Shown: positions 1-8,688 of the stretch, piece after piece
How positions within the stretch are numbered: the stretch's first letter is position 1
Layout: each line of letters opens with the position of its first letter
Assembly: GCF_000814475.1 (NCBI RefSeq)
Contig: NZ_JSVC01000004.1
Coordinates: forward strand, 1 to 64,000
DNA: 64,000 bases
Source: Flavihumibacter solisilvae
Lineage (GTDB): Bacteria > Bacteroidota > Bacteroidia > Chitinophagales > Chitinophagaceae
Direction: 5' to 3'
Notes under the pieces: model-generated
The model's database searches: none
Told to the model about the DNA's origin: nothing
What the model saw: only the letters and a program-made list of their open reading frames with translations
Made by a program: the position numbers and the translations under genes

Positions 1-3000
1 AAATCATCGGGTGGAGAAACACCGGGTGAGGCTGTCAGCAGCGGGATAGAGGCGGGGAGAGGAAGAGGAAATGAAATGGACGCTTCATCGCGATCATTCA
101 TGGAGAATCGTTTTGGTGCTGATTTTTCCAGCGTCCGCATTCATGCCAATGAAGATGCGGCACAGCTATCGACACAATTGGGGGCTGAGGCATTTACAGT
201 TGGCCGGGATATTTATTTCAATGCCGGCAGGTATTCGCCCGACACTTATTCCGGGAAACAGTTGCTTGCGCATGAGCTTACACATGTCATCCAGCAGAAT
301 GGTTCCGAAGCCATCCAGCGCAAGGCAGGTGATATTGAAATTGCACCTGAATTAGCAACGAGTGATGTTGACAAGAATATTTCCTACCTCTTTTTTGCAC
401 TGGGAAAATTAGCTGCACCCTTTGATCTTGTACAGGTACTAATTGTTAGTGGCTCAACGGGACGGATGTACAATGTGAGCAATGGAAAAAAAGGAGTTGA
501 AAAAGAAAGCCTTGGGTCTTACCAGCTGAAGAAAATGGATCTTCCTCCTTATTTCCTTATAGGCTTGCCTGATGGTAAGCTGGGGATACTCGGAAACCAG
601 TATATCGAGAAAGGCGACGATGATCTTACTACAACTTTTGTTATGATCGGAGGTCGCCGTGATACACCCGACGCCAAAAAGATCTTCGATGCGGTAGATA
701 AGGAGCTGACGATTCCCGAATGGTTTGCACGGAAATCAGACAAAGAGCATTACCTGAAAAATGTAAAGAACCCGGGGTTCGCTGTTATTGTACTGGGAGG
801 TAGCGGCGGCGGGCAGAGCAGTGGCAAAAAGTCCGAAGGCGGTGGTGAGGGAGCAGCAAAACCGCCCAAACCCCAATGGATGGTCGCTTACGAGAAGGAG
901 ATGTCGACGCTTATCCATGTTCTGAAACAGGCTGACCACTTCTCGACCGATCTGCCAGATGCATTCTACGTTTATTTCTCACAATCGAAGCAGGAATGGC
1001 GTGCCGGTGCGTCCCAGCTATCAGCAGACCCGAAAAAGCCGCTGCAGGTTTATTTTGATATCGCTGAAAAAGATGACAGGAAAGCTAAGCTGCAGGAAAT
1101 CCGCGACCGGATCCGCATTCGTCAACTGCGCACGCCCGAACAGGTTACCCCTGGCAGTAAGCCGCTTGATCCGAAAATGATGTGGGCCTACAGGATCAAG
1201 ACGGAAGTTGACAGCCTGATCGCAGGGGAACGAAAAGACCGGCCCGGCGCAGCAGACCTGCCTGATAAAACCGGGCTGACAACCCAGGAAGATAATGCCG
1301 ATATCCCGTTCCTGCAATTGTGGCTGTACATCCCCGGCCAGGATGAAAACCAAAAAGCAACAATGACCCTGAAGCATGGAGTGATGGCCTCTCCACTGAC
1401 TTTGAATACGGATATTAAGAGCCTTTTCGAAGCAGTTAAACAGGCAACCCTGTCGCTTAGGGGACATGAGATCAAACCTTATGATGCCAAGCCTGAAAAC
1501 TTTACGAAAGTTGACCAGCCATTCCCCGCTGAAATTATCTCCTACAACGTGCGCGATGATTTCCGTTCCGTGACTGGCGCAAAGCTGGACATGCTCATGC
1601 AGATCAATATGTCGCGGCTGGCACTTGTTTCGGAAACCTTTACCCGGTACAGGGGAGTGATCTATACCTGGGATGTTTACCGGGTCAGCGAGGTAATTCC
1701 AAAAACCGATATGGAAAACATGCCGGTGCCATGGGCCGACCGCCGGAAAGCCTTGCAAAAATGGTTCAAGGGAAGTGCTCAGCTGAAAGGAAAGAACCCG
1801 GCTATTGATGTGGCGAGGGGAATCATGTCGGAACTGACACCAAAGGAAATAACCCAGGGTAAGAAGCTTGGATATATTTATGGCACTCATCCCAGCTACG
1901 ACAACCAGGCAGTGATTGATATGCCTATGGAGCCGGGCGAATATGCTATTTTCTGTCTTGCCCTGCCTGAACCCGGCGATGGTCATTACACCTACCCCAG
2001 TGAAGCATTCTTTACAGTACACCTCACAGAAGGATATGAGATGGCAAGAGGCGTAAGGGATGAACGCCTGAAAGAGATGAAACGACTTAGGACAGAAATA
2101 GAAAATGAAAAGGATGACGAAAAGAAAAAAGAACTGAAGGCGAAACTTGAGTCACTGGAAAAACAGGAAAAGAGAACGTTGACAGAAGGTACAGTTTTTA
2201 GTATAAGCGAACAGGAAAAGATTGTGCAGGCAGCTAAAAAGCTCGAAAATATTTACAGCAGGGCAAACGAAGTGAATACAGTCAGGGACCTGTTGTTGGC
2301 AGACACAGAAAAAGGAAAGATCTCTGACGAAGAGTTTTCGGTCATTTTAAACCTGTGGCAATGGGCTGAAACCACCAAAGGCGATGAAAAGCCAATAGAC
2401 AGGTTAAAGAATGTTATTAAGGAAGGCGAGAAAAGCATCGAGCAGATGAATGCTGTGATCGGCAGGGTGGGCAAATTTGCGAAAAATTTGAAAGGTTATA
2501 AGATCCAGCCGGCGCCGGTAGTGGGATTGGTGAGTCGCGTTACCGGGCAGGTGCACCCGCTGTTGCTGACCATTGGAATTGGCCATGAATTGCTTAATGA
2601 TAACTCTCATGCGATGCTCGTGGATGTAACAACAGGTGAAACACAGGAAGCATATGAAGGTGAGAGCAGCAAAACGGCACGGCATGGAGGAGATGAAGAT
2701 GCCGTACACAAAGCATTCACAAAGTTTGGGGAAAAATGCGCTTATGGCGAAGGTTATATTGCCTACCGCGTGCCGGGTCCTGATTACAAAGGAGAAGTGC
2801 CAAGTGCCCCGGGTACCTGGGAAAAAGTAAAAAGGATTTTGGGAATTGTGGCTGCAATTGCAGGCATCATTGCATTAATTATCGGAACGATCTTTACCGG
2901 TGGTGCACTTGCTGTGTTTGCTGCTTACCTCGGACTTGGCGCCATGATCGTTGGTGCAGGTCTGGCCATTGATAATATCTACAACCGAGCTGTCAACCAT

Positions 3001-4614
3001 CGTTTGCATGCCGACGTTGAGCTGGCAATGGACCTGCTGAATGTTGCAGGCCCTGTCTTAAGGGGAGCTGGTGCATTGGTGCAATTGTCAAAGGTGAACA
3101 CACTGAAAACGCTCGTAACCACTGCTGAACTTGCAGGTGATCTTTCCAAAGCAGAGCAGGGCGCGTTGACAGTTGGCATGCTCAGCAAACTTTCGACTAT
3201 CGTGAAACTTGAGCGATCGCTGCTGATAATACAAAAAGCAGACGCACTCACCAATCTCGGCCTTGTGGGATACACGACATTGAGGGACCTGGCAATGGTG
3301 GAAGAAGTGTATGCAAATGACCCAAGGAAACGCTCTGCTATGCGCACCGAAATCATTAAGAACGCCCTTATATCCGGCACTTTCGCCCTGGTCGCAGTGC
3401 GTTCAGAATTTAAGGTCGGTAATTCCAGCGAACTCGACTCGCTTGTCAATAACCTGGTAAAAGAACGGGACTATCATAATGCTATGGTTCGGTCAAGGAT
3501 AAAGGATGTTGACGGCAACTGGATTGATCCTAAGATGAGGGAGTTCTTCCTGCAAAAACAAAATGACGGCACTTTCGCTAAACTGAAAGTGGAGGAGGAA
3601 GCGGATGAAGGCGGCCCGAAAAAAACAGATAAGTATGAAACCGACCGGGAAGTCGACATGAAGGGCCATGCCTCTACTCCTGACAAGGCACATGAAGTGG
3701 AAGTGTATAAGAACGGCGACATTGGTCGTTGCACTTCGGTAAAAGGACAAAAATGCCCTGCACTGGAACTTATCTTTAAGTCGGTGCTCGATGACCGCCC
3801 GGTGCTTAAACAAGAGCTCGCAGAGATTAGGAAAGGCATGGCGAAATATGGAGAAAACGTACCAAAGGCTAAATTGGAAGCACTGGCGAAATTTGAACTG
3901 CGGCTGCGCAGGCTTGAAGAGGTGAGTGCACTTTCAAAAGCGCCAAAGGATTACCAGGTATTGGAAGTAGCTTATAATTTCAATGAAGTAAGTGTATTTA
4001 ACGGCAAGACAGTCATTGAGTACCCGGGCGGCGAAAGGGTTTGGTTCAAGGATGGTGTTTACCATCACGAGGCTGATATCAAATCTTCCATTGGGAGACA
4101 ACACCTTGAAAGGGAGTTTTACACTGCTACGGAATCAGGCCTGGCAATACTGAAAGGGACAGAACGTGCGCATTCCTTTGGCCAGGGCTTCGGTTGGGAA
4201 AGTCCGTTTGCACTCTTCTATGCACCACGGTTCGTGAACCAGCGATTGCAGAACAATGGAATTGAACAGTTCATTCGCTCTATGCGGGATCTGATGCCAC
4301 CGGGACAGAAAATTATTCTTGAAACATCAACACAGGCTGTTACCAAACCAAAAATTTCACGCAAGCTTCAGTCCATAACGTATGAAGGTTATATCCAGAC
4401 TGCAAGTGGTGAGCGGATCCGGGCCTTTACTTACAAGATCGAAGTGACCTGGAAAGAAGGTGGCGGCAGTACAGTTAAAGCAGCGCCGATTAAATTTGAA
4501 AGCAATTCGAATGCTGCTTCACAAAAAGTGATCGACGATTTCCGGGGAAGAATACCCGACGTTGATAAACCTGAATGGATCATGAAGAACATCAACCAGG
4601 ATATTGATGTCTGA
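1..4614 (+). CDS. DUF4157 giant protein with toxin-like C-terminus, 5' partial
   Basis: The reading frame is open at the left edge, so the gene starts outside the window. The first ATG (76) lies inside a conserved stretch (GRGxGxxMDxxxRxFMExRFG) that belongs to the DUF4157 domain, so it is not the real start. About 65 residues after that ATG comes the metalloprotease-like HELTH motif typical of DUF4157. A Gly/Ser-rich linker (LGGSGGGQSS) follows, then a long unassigned middle, a coiled-coil-like Lys/Glu-rich segment near 2060-2190, and a hydrophobic helical pair near 2820-2970. The C-terminal roughly 170 residues (ERAHSFGQGFGWESPF, then NQRLQNNGIEQFI) resemble, from memory, the C-terminal domain called polymorphic toxin type 4. 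DUF4157 is known as a leader or marker of cargo of extracellular contractile injection systems (eCIS). An eCIS effector role is inference; no eCIS gene is visible here. The stop codon abuts that of the next, convergent gene. Confidence 0.8.
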   Translation, partial: KSSGGETPGEAVSSGIEAGRGRGNEMDASSRSFMENRFGADFSSVRIHANEDAAQLSTQLGAEAFTVGRDIYFNAGRYSPDTYSGKQLLAHELTHVIQQNGSEAIQRKAGDIEIAPELATSDVDKNISYLFFALGKLAAPFDLVQVLIVSGSTGRMYNVSNGKKGVEKESLGSYQLKKMDLPPYFLIGLPDGKLGILGNQYIEKGDDDLTTTFVMIGGRRDTPDAKKIFDAVDKELTIPEWFARKSDKEHYLKNVKNPGFAVIVLGGSGGGQSSGKKSEGGGEGAAKPPKPQWMVAYEKEMSTLIHVLKQADHFSTDLPDAFYVYFSQSKQEWRAGASQLSADPKKPLQVYFDIAEKDDRKAKLQEIRDRIRIRQLRTPEQVTPGSKPLDPKMMWAYRIKTEVDSLIAGERKDRPGAADLPDKTGLTTQEDNADIPFLQLWLYIPGQDENQKATMTLKHGVMASPLTLNTDIKSLFEAVKQATLSLRGHEIKPYDAKPENFTKVDQPFPAEIISYNVRDDFRSVTGAKLDMLMQINMSRLALVSETFTRYRGVIYTWDVYRVSEVIPKTDMENMPVPWADRRKALQKWFKGSAQLKGKNPAIDVARGIMSELTPKEITQGKKLGYIYGTHPSYDNQAVIDMPMEPGEYAIFCLALPEPGDGHYTYPSEAFFTVHLTEGYEMARGVRDERLKEMKRLRTEIENEKDDEKKKELKAKLESLEKQEKRTLTEGTVFSISEQEKIVQAAKKLENIYSRANEVNTVRDLLLADTEKGKISDEEFSVILNLWQWAETTKGDEKPIDRLKNVIKEGEKSIEQMNAVIGRVGKFAKNLKGYKIQPAPVVGLVSRVTGQVHPLLLTIGIGHELLNDNSHAMLVDVTTGETQEAYEGESSKTARHGGDEDAVHKAFTKFGEKCAYGEGYIAYRVPGPDYKGEVPSAPGTWEKVKRILGIVAAIAGIIALIIGTIFTGGALAVFAAYLGLGAMIVGAGLAIDNIYNRAVNHRLHADVELAMDLLNVAGPVLRGAGALVQLSKVNTLKTLVTTAELAGDLSKAEQGALTVGMLSKLSTIVKLERSLLIIQKADALTNLGLVGYTTLRDLAMVEEVYANDPRKRSAMRTEIIKNALISGTFALVAVRSEFKVGNSSELDSLVNNLVKERDYHNAMVRSRIKDVDGNWIDPKMREFFLQKQNDGTFAKLKVEEEADEGGPKKTDKYETDREVDMKGHASTPDKAHEVEVYKNGDIGRCTSVKGQKCPALELIFKSVLDDRPVLKQELAEIRKGMAKYGENVPKAKLEALAKFELRLRRLEEVSALSKAPKDYQVLEVAYNFNEVSVFNGKTVIEYPGGERVWFKDGVYHHEADIKSSIGRQHLEREFYTATESGLAILKGTERAHSFGQGFGWESPFALFYAPRFVNQRLQNNGIEQFIRSMRDLMPPGQKIILETSTQAVTKPKISRKLQSITYEGYIQTASGERIRAFTYKIEVTWKEGGGSTVKAAPIKFESNSNAASQKVIDDFRGRIPDVDKPEWIMKNINQDIDV

Positions 4615-5829
4615 TTATGGATACAACAGATATTTTTTCCGTATTTCCCGGTATTGTGAAAGTCCTGGTTCCCACGAATCCCTTATCTCTTTTTCAGATT
4701 TTCCGGCGATGATTTGCTGGCGGAATTCCGCATTCCCTGATAGTTTATCGATACTGCCTATTTGTTTGCTTTGCGACTGGTCGAAGAATCTCGCTTTATC
4801 CGGGTAGGCCTGGTACAGTTCGATCATCCACTGGAGGTTGATCCTGCCGGTTTTGCGCAGTTGGGCAATATCGTAGTTCCGCAGGTCGATGCCAAAACAC
4901 TCTTGATTCATGTGTAACGGGCTTTCGCTCATTCCCGGGATACTTACTGGAGTAAAAGTAAAGGGATATTTATCCTTCAGTTTCGGGCTTCCTAATATTG
5001 TGAAAGGTGAATAAGTGCCCCGGCCATGATTTAGAATCGTTCCTTCAAATAAACAGGTGGAAGGATAGAGCATGATGCTTTGCTGGGTATTCAGGTTCGG
5101 CGAGGGCTTTACCGGCAAGGTATACTCCATCCTATGGTCATAGTTTTTTACCGGGATGATCTTGAGCTTGCAGGTCTTGCCCTGCATCCAATTTTCACCA
5201 TTGATCATTTGCGCAAATTCAGCGATCGTCATTCCATGCGCGATAGGAATGGGAAACTGGCCAATCCCTGATTTGTATTGCATGTTTAGGATCGGGCCAT
5301 CCACAAGGTAGCCATTGGGGTTAGGCCGGTCGAGGATCATGAGTTCCTTCCCGTTTTCTGCGCAGCCTTCCATTACATCCCTTAAAACATTGATGTATGT
5401 GTAGAACCGGCAACCCACATCCTGGATATCGAAGATGACGAGATCAACATCAGCCAGGTCTGCGGCCGAAGGTTTTCTTTTGCTGCCGTATAAGGAAATA
5501 ATGGAGATGCCAGTGGCCGGGTCCTTCTCATCAGCAACTTTAGTTCCATTGCTGGCGTTTCCCCTGAATCCGTGCTCAGGACCAAATGCTTTTACGATTG
5601 TGACACCACGTTTGAGCAGGCTATCCACAAGGTGCGACTGGCCGATGATGGTTGTTGGATTCGCCAGGACTGCGACTCTTTTGTTCTTTAAGTAGTCGAT
5701 ATATGCTTCAGTCTGGTCTGCGCCGGTAACAATGTGGTTGGCACTGCTGCTTTCTGTTTTCATTTTGTGGGCGCAGGAAAACGAAATGGCAGTCAATAGG
5801 ATCAATGCTGTAGTAATATTGAGTTTCAT
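4615..5829 (-). CDS. namZ: DUF1343 lipoprotein, NamZ-type exo-beta-N-acetylmuramidase
   Basis: A 404-residue DUF1343 protein. The family member NamZ cuts N-acetylmuramic acid from the non-reducing end of peptidoglycan fragments, a step in cell-wall recycling. The N-terminus is a lipoprotein signal with lipobox (ISFSC), so the product should sit in the cell envelope. Family landmarks seen include VLANPT near residue 55, the FGPEHGFRG block, a Gly-rich SLYG segment, DLVIFDIQDVGCRFYTY, and LDRPNPNG followed by DGP. The length matches the family. It is the first-encoded end of a minus-strand group with a small membrane protein and a phosphoesterase upstream. No MurNAc kinase, amidase or NagZ is seen nearby, so the recycling context is not confirmed. 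The gene name is by family only. Confidence 0.85.
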   Translation of the reverse strand: MKLNITTALILLTAISFSCAHKMKTESSSANHIVTGADQTEAYIDYLKNKRVAVLANPTTIIGQSHLVDSLLKRGVTIVKAFGPEHGFRGNASNGTKVADEKDPATGISIISLYGSKRKPSAADLADVDLVIFDIQDVGCRFYTYINVLRDVMEGCAENGKELMILDRPNPNGYLVDGPILNMQYKSGIGQFPIPIAHGMTIAEFAQMINGENWMQGKTCKLKIIPVKNYDHRMEYTLPVKPSPNLNTQQSIMLYPSTCLFEGTILNHGRGTYSPFTILGSPKLKDKYPFTFTPVSIPGMSESPLHMNQECFGIDLRNYDIAQLRKTGRINLQWMIELYQAYPDKARFFDQSQSKQIGSIDKLSGNAEFRQQIIAGKSEKEIRDSWEPGLSQYREIRKKYLLYP

Positions 5830-5832
5830 CTG

Positions 5833-6228
5833 TTATGCAGCTTTAGATGGTACAGGTGTGCGGAAAAACAGGACGCCAAAGACAAGCGCAAATGCCAGGT
5901 ACAGTCCTGCTATAATGGCAATTACCCAGGGAAGGGCCGGATGGTTCATGAGTGCTTTTATCATTGCTAAGCCACCGATGAGAAAGTGAGCCAGGTTCGC
6001 GATGGCAATCGGCCGGTTGTAAATTCCACCGATAAAACTTCCTTTTGCCATCCAGTCAAGCAAGGCAAATGCAAAGTAAAATGCACCGAGAACCTGCAGT
6101 ACCAGGTGATCAATAGGTGCAGAGCCAATTTGAAGGTATGCAGCTATCTCATCTGCCAGGAAACTAAGCGAGATGCCAATGACACCAAGAAATACCGCGC
6201 TGGCACTCATAACAAGTTTAGTGTTCAT
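5833..6228 (-). CDS. small four-helix membrane protein, unknown function
   Basis: A 131-residue hydrophobic protein with about four predicted membrane segments (near residues 7-25, 42-60, 72-92 and 98-121). Short polar loops include a DWMAKGSF segment after the second helix and a basic, Pro-rich tail. No catalytic motif is visible and I do not recognise a named family. It starts at an ATG and ends 3 bases before the NamZ-like gene, so the two are probably cotranscribed. Its role is unknown. Confidence 0.7.
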   Translation of the reverse strand: MNTKLVMSASAVFLGVIGISLSFLADEIAAYLQIGSAPIDHLVLQVLGAFYFAFALLDWMAKGSFIGGIYNRPIAIANLAHFLIGGLAMIKALMNHPALPWVIAIIAGLYLAFALVFGVLFFRTPVPSKAA

Positions 6229-6263
6229 CAGGCCAATATAGTACCTATTGCGTAATATTCAGA

Positions 6264-7103
6264 TTAATGTAGGGAGTCCAGTGGGTAATACTGGTGGGAA
6301 ATGGCTTGCGGGGTGACTTTGACTATCCGGAACCCGGATGAATCCTTGCCCAATGGCTTGCCAACAGGGCCGGTCGTTACCATTAGGAGACTGCCAGGCT
6401 GCCCATATGCATTGCGGTGATAGTGGCCGGCAAATACATAACGAATACTATATTTTTGAAAGAGTTCAAGGTATTTTTTACGGGTGTCAAGCGGGATGTT
6501 GAAGTAACCGTTAGCTTCTCCAGGTTGTTCGAGATAGAATGGATGATGCAGGAAAATAACGATGTGCTGCCACTTTTCATTTTGAGTGTTTTCCAGCACG
6601 GATTGCAGCCAGGCTTCCTGCGCGCTGGCTTTTTGCATCGCTTTTTGCGGACTGTGCAACAGCATTGAATTTAATACAATGCCTAACATGTGATCCTGGC
6701 TGAATGTATAGTAATCCGGACCGAACATCTTGTTGTAAGAGGCTATGTCTTCAGCGGAAGGAATATTTCCTATGTCATGGTTGCCTGGGACATTATACAG
6801 CTTGATTCCTGGGTTCAGCTTTGCTGCAATTCTTTTATACTCCATGACTTGTGCTGAATCAAAAGGCTTGTTAACCAGGTCGCCGGTCACAATCACGAAA
6901 GCGGGCTTCAATTTGTTGGCTGCGGCAACGGCCTGTTCAAAATGTGCAGTTTCTTTTTCAAACGACTTATCCGCGTTGAACATCCCAAATTGAGTGTCAC
7001 TCATCTGGATAAAGAAAAATGTACCGGATGAACTGCGACTTCCGGCGCAACCGGCCAGGGCAACCCATATGACGAGGAACATGCTAATAGTACGGACCAC
7101 CAT
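6264..7103 (-). CDS. calcineurin-like metallophosphoesterase lipoprotein
   Basis: A metal-dependent phosphoesterase of the calcineurin fold, closest in feel to the CSTP1/CPPED1 type. All signature blocks are present in order: SDTQ (instead of the classical DxH), VTGDLV, VPGNHD, FLHHPF and AGHYH. The chosen start is the ATG at 7103, because it gives a clean lipoprotein signal ending VALAGC; an upstream TTG at 7124 would only add seven residues. The product is likely anchored in the envelope, with the substrate unknown. It precedes the small membrane protein and NamZ-like gene on the same strand with short gaps (35 and 4 bases), which suggests one transcript. A divergent antiporter gene starts about 100 bases away. 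Confidence 0.85.
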   Translation of the reverse strand: MVVRTISMFLVIWVALAGCAGSRSSSGTFFFIQMSDTQFGMFNADKSFEKETAHFEQAVAAANKLKPAFVIVTGDLVNKPFDSAQVMEYKRIAAKLNPGIKLYNVPGNHDIGNIPSAEDIASYNKMFGPDYYTFSQDHMLGIVLNSMLLHSPQKAMQKASAQEAWLQSVLENTQNEKWQHIVIFLHHPFYLEQPGEANGYFNIPLDTRKKYLELFQKYSIRYVFAGHYHRNAYGQPGSLLMVTTGPVGKPLGKDSSGFRIVKVTPQAISHQYYPLDSLH

Positions 7104-7201
7104 AGTGATTTTATTTGGATGCAATTTGCGTTGATCAGCTGATATTTTAATGCTATTTTAAAGCATACAATGGTTGCGCCCGGAAATTGAGGTTGACGAA
7201 A

Positions 7202-8293
7202 ATGCTTATTTTGAGGCCAATGAAGAACAAACTTAATCTCCCATTGTGGATCTTAGTCTCACCTGTAATTGCCTGGGCCGCTATTTTTATCAGCGGTTCC
7301 AGTTTCCTTGTTACTATAGTACAGTCTGTCGTGCTAATTGCTTCCGTACTGGCTTCAGTTCACCTTGCTGAGGTCATAGCCCACCGTGTAGGTGAACCGT
7401 TTGGAACCCTGATACTTGCGCTTGCTGTAACCATTATTGAGTTATCGCTCATCATTACATTAATGTCGGCCGGAGGCGAAGAAAGCCGGGCGCTCGCCCG
7501 GGATACCATTTTTGCAGCGAGTATGATCATTCTGAACGGAATCATCGGGTTGTGCCTTCTTGTTGGTGGACTGAAATACCATGAGCAGGAAATTACAAAG
7601 CATGCAGCAACTTCGGCGCTGGTAACGTTAATGGCTATCCTCATTTTAACCCTGGTACTCCCGAATTATACCATTAGTCATCCTGGCCCGATGTACACCA
7701 ACAGCCAGTTAAGTTTTGTAGCAATTGCGTGTATCGTATTGTACCTGGCGTTTGTATTTGTCCAGTCTGTCCGCCATCGTGATTACTTTGTACCGGCAGG
7801 TCCGGTAGATGAAGAAGCGCATGCGGTACCGCCTACACGCCAAACCGCATGGATCAGCCTGGTGTTACTGTTATTTTGCCTGGGCGCAGTAGTGTTGCTG
7901 GCTAAAAAGTTGTCACCCGCGATCGAGTCAGGAGTGGCAGCTATCGGCGCTCCCAAAACGCTGGTGGGAATCATTATTGCCATGATAATCCTATTGCCTG
8001 AAGGCATCGCCGCAATTCATAATGCCCGGAAAGACAGGCTCCAGACCAGCATGAACCTGGCGCTTGGGTCGGCTTTGGCCAGCACCGGCCTGACCATTCC
8101 AGCAGTAGCAATATTTGCCTTATTCACTGATACCACAGTGTTGCTGGGAATAGACACTGCTTCTACTGTATTGCTGGTCTTATCAATATTTACAGTAATG
8201 CTTTCACTGATAACGGGCAAGACGAACATCCTCTACGGAATTGTTCTGCTGATGGTGTTTGCAGCTTACCTGTTTATCTCGATAGTGCCCTGA
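7202..8293 (+). CDS. chaA: ChaA-type calcium(sodium)/proton antiporter
   Basis: An integral membrane cation/proton antiporter of the CaCA superfamily, about 363 residues. The two alpha-repeats characteristic of the family are visible. The first is GEPFGTLILALAVTIIELSL with the acidic residue in the IIE position, and the second is the later LLPEGIAAIHNARK block followed by LGSALASTGLT. About eleven hydrophobic segments are spread along the protein with a short charged loop near the middle (VDEEAHAVPP). The pattern closely follows E. coli ChaA, which exports Ca2+ or Na+ in exchange for protons at alkaline pH. Candidate starts are ATG at 7202 and at 7220; a TTG at 7187 is less likely. A GAGG sequence at 7189-7192 gives the 7202 start reasonable spacing. 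Confidence 0.88.
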   Translation: MLILRPMKNKLNLPLWILVSPVIAWAAIFISGSSFLVTIVQSVVLIASVLASVHLAEVIAHRVGEPFGTLILALAVTIIELSLIITLMSAGGEESRALARDTIFAASMIILNGIIGLCLLVGGLKYHEQEITKHAATSALVTLMAILILTLVLPNYTISHPGPMYTNSQLSFVAIACIVLYLAFVFVQSVRHRDYFVPAGPVDEEAHAVPPTRQTAWISLVLLLFCLGAVVLLAKKLSPAIESGVAAIGAPKTLVGIIIAMIILLPEGIAAIHNARKDRLQTSMNLALGSALASTGLTIPAVAIFALFTDTTVLLGIDTASTVLLVLSIFTVMLSLITGKTNILYGIVLLMVFAAYLFISIVP

Positions 8294-8382
8294 TTTTGCC
8301 GGAAGACGCAGAAATAATTTTCGGTTTTTATACTTTCCTATAGGAGAGTAAAGGAAATTATAATTACATTCGCCAATCAGTA

Positions 8383-8610
8383 TTATAAAGGCTTACGTGG
8401 GATAAAGTCCTGTGGACTGCATTTAAGAATGGCAGCAAGCTGATTAATGTGCTTGAGGTTGTAGTGTGCGGGGTACCTGGAGCTTTCGACTTTGCCGATA
8501 AAACCTACCGACAAGCCCAGTTCATTGGCAAGGTCTGCCTGGGAGACGTTCAGTTCTGTTCGCCTCTCGCGTACTTTATTGATTACATATAAGTCGATCT
8601 TAGATTTCAC
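8383..8610 (-). CDS. small XRE-family helix-turn-helix regulator
   Basis: A 75-residue DNA-binding protein of the XRE (Cro/CI) family. The HTH is VSQADLANELGLSVGFIGKVE, preceded by a basic KVRERRTELN helix and followed by a short LKHINQLAAIL helix. There is no ligand-binding domain, so this is a minimal regulator. The start is a GTG at 8610, because an in-frame stop lies just upstream and there is no internal ATG. An imperfect 18-bp motif (CCTATA-N6-TAAAGG) is found on both sides of the gene, at 8337-8354 and 8616-8633. The second overlaps the expected promoter, so autoregulation is plausible. Confidence 0.8.
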   Translation of the reverse strand: MKSKIDLYVINKVRERRTELNVSQADLANELGLSVGFIGKVESSRYPAHYNLKHINQLAAILKCSPQDFIPRKPL

Positions 8611-8688
8611 GCTTGCCTATAAGCAGGTAAAGGTGAAAAGTTGCCATAAATGTTACAATCACCAATAGGTAAGTGTTTGCTGTAAATA

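Noticed and set aside
1021-2022. 333-codon frame on the minus strand inside the DUF4157 gene
   Set aside because: It lies antisense to a well-supported gene, has unusual Cys/His-rich composition and no recognisable motif, so it is a shadow frame.
4604-4807. Short plus-strand frame after the DUF4157 gene
   Set aside because: It overlaps the ends of two convergent genes and lies antisense to the NamZ-like coding sequence.
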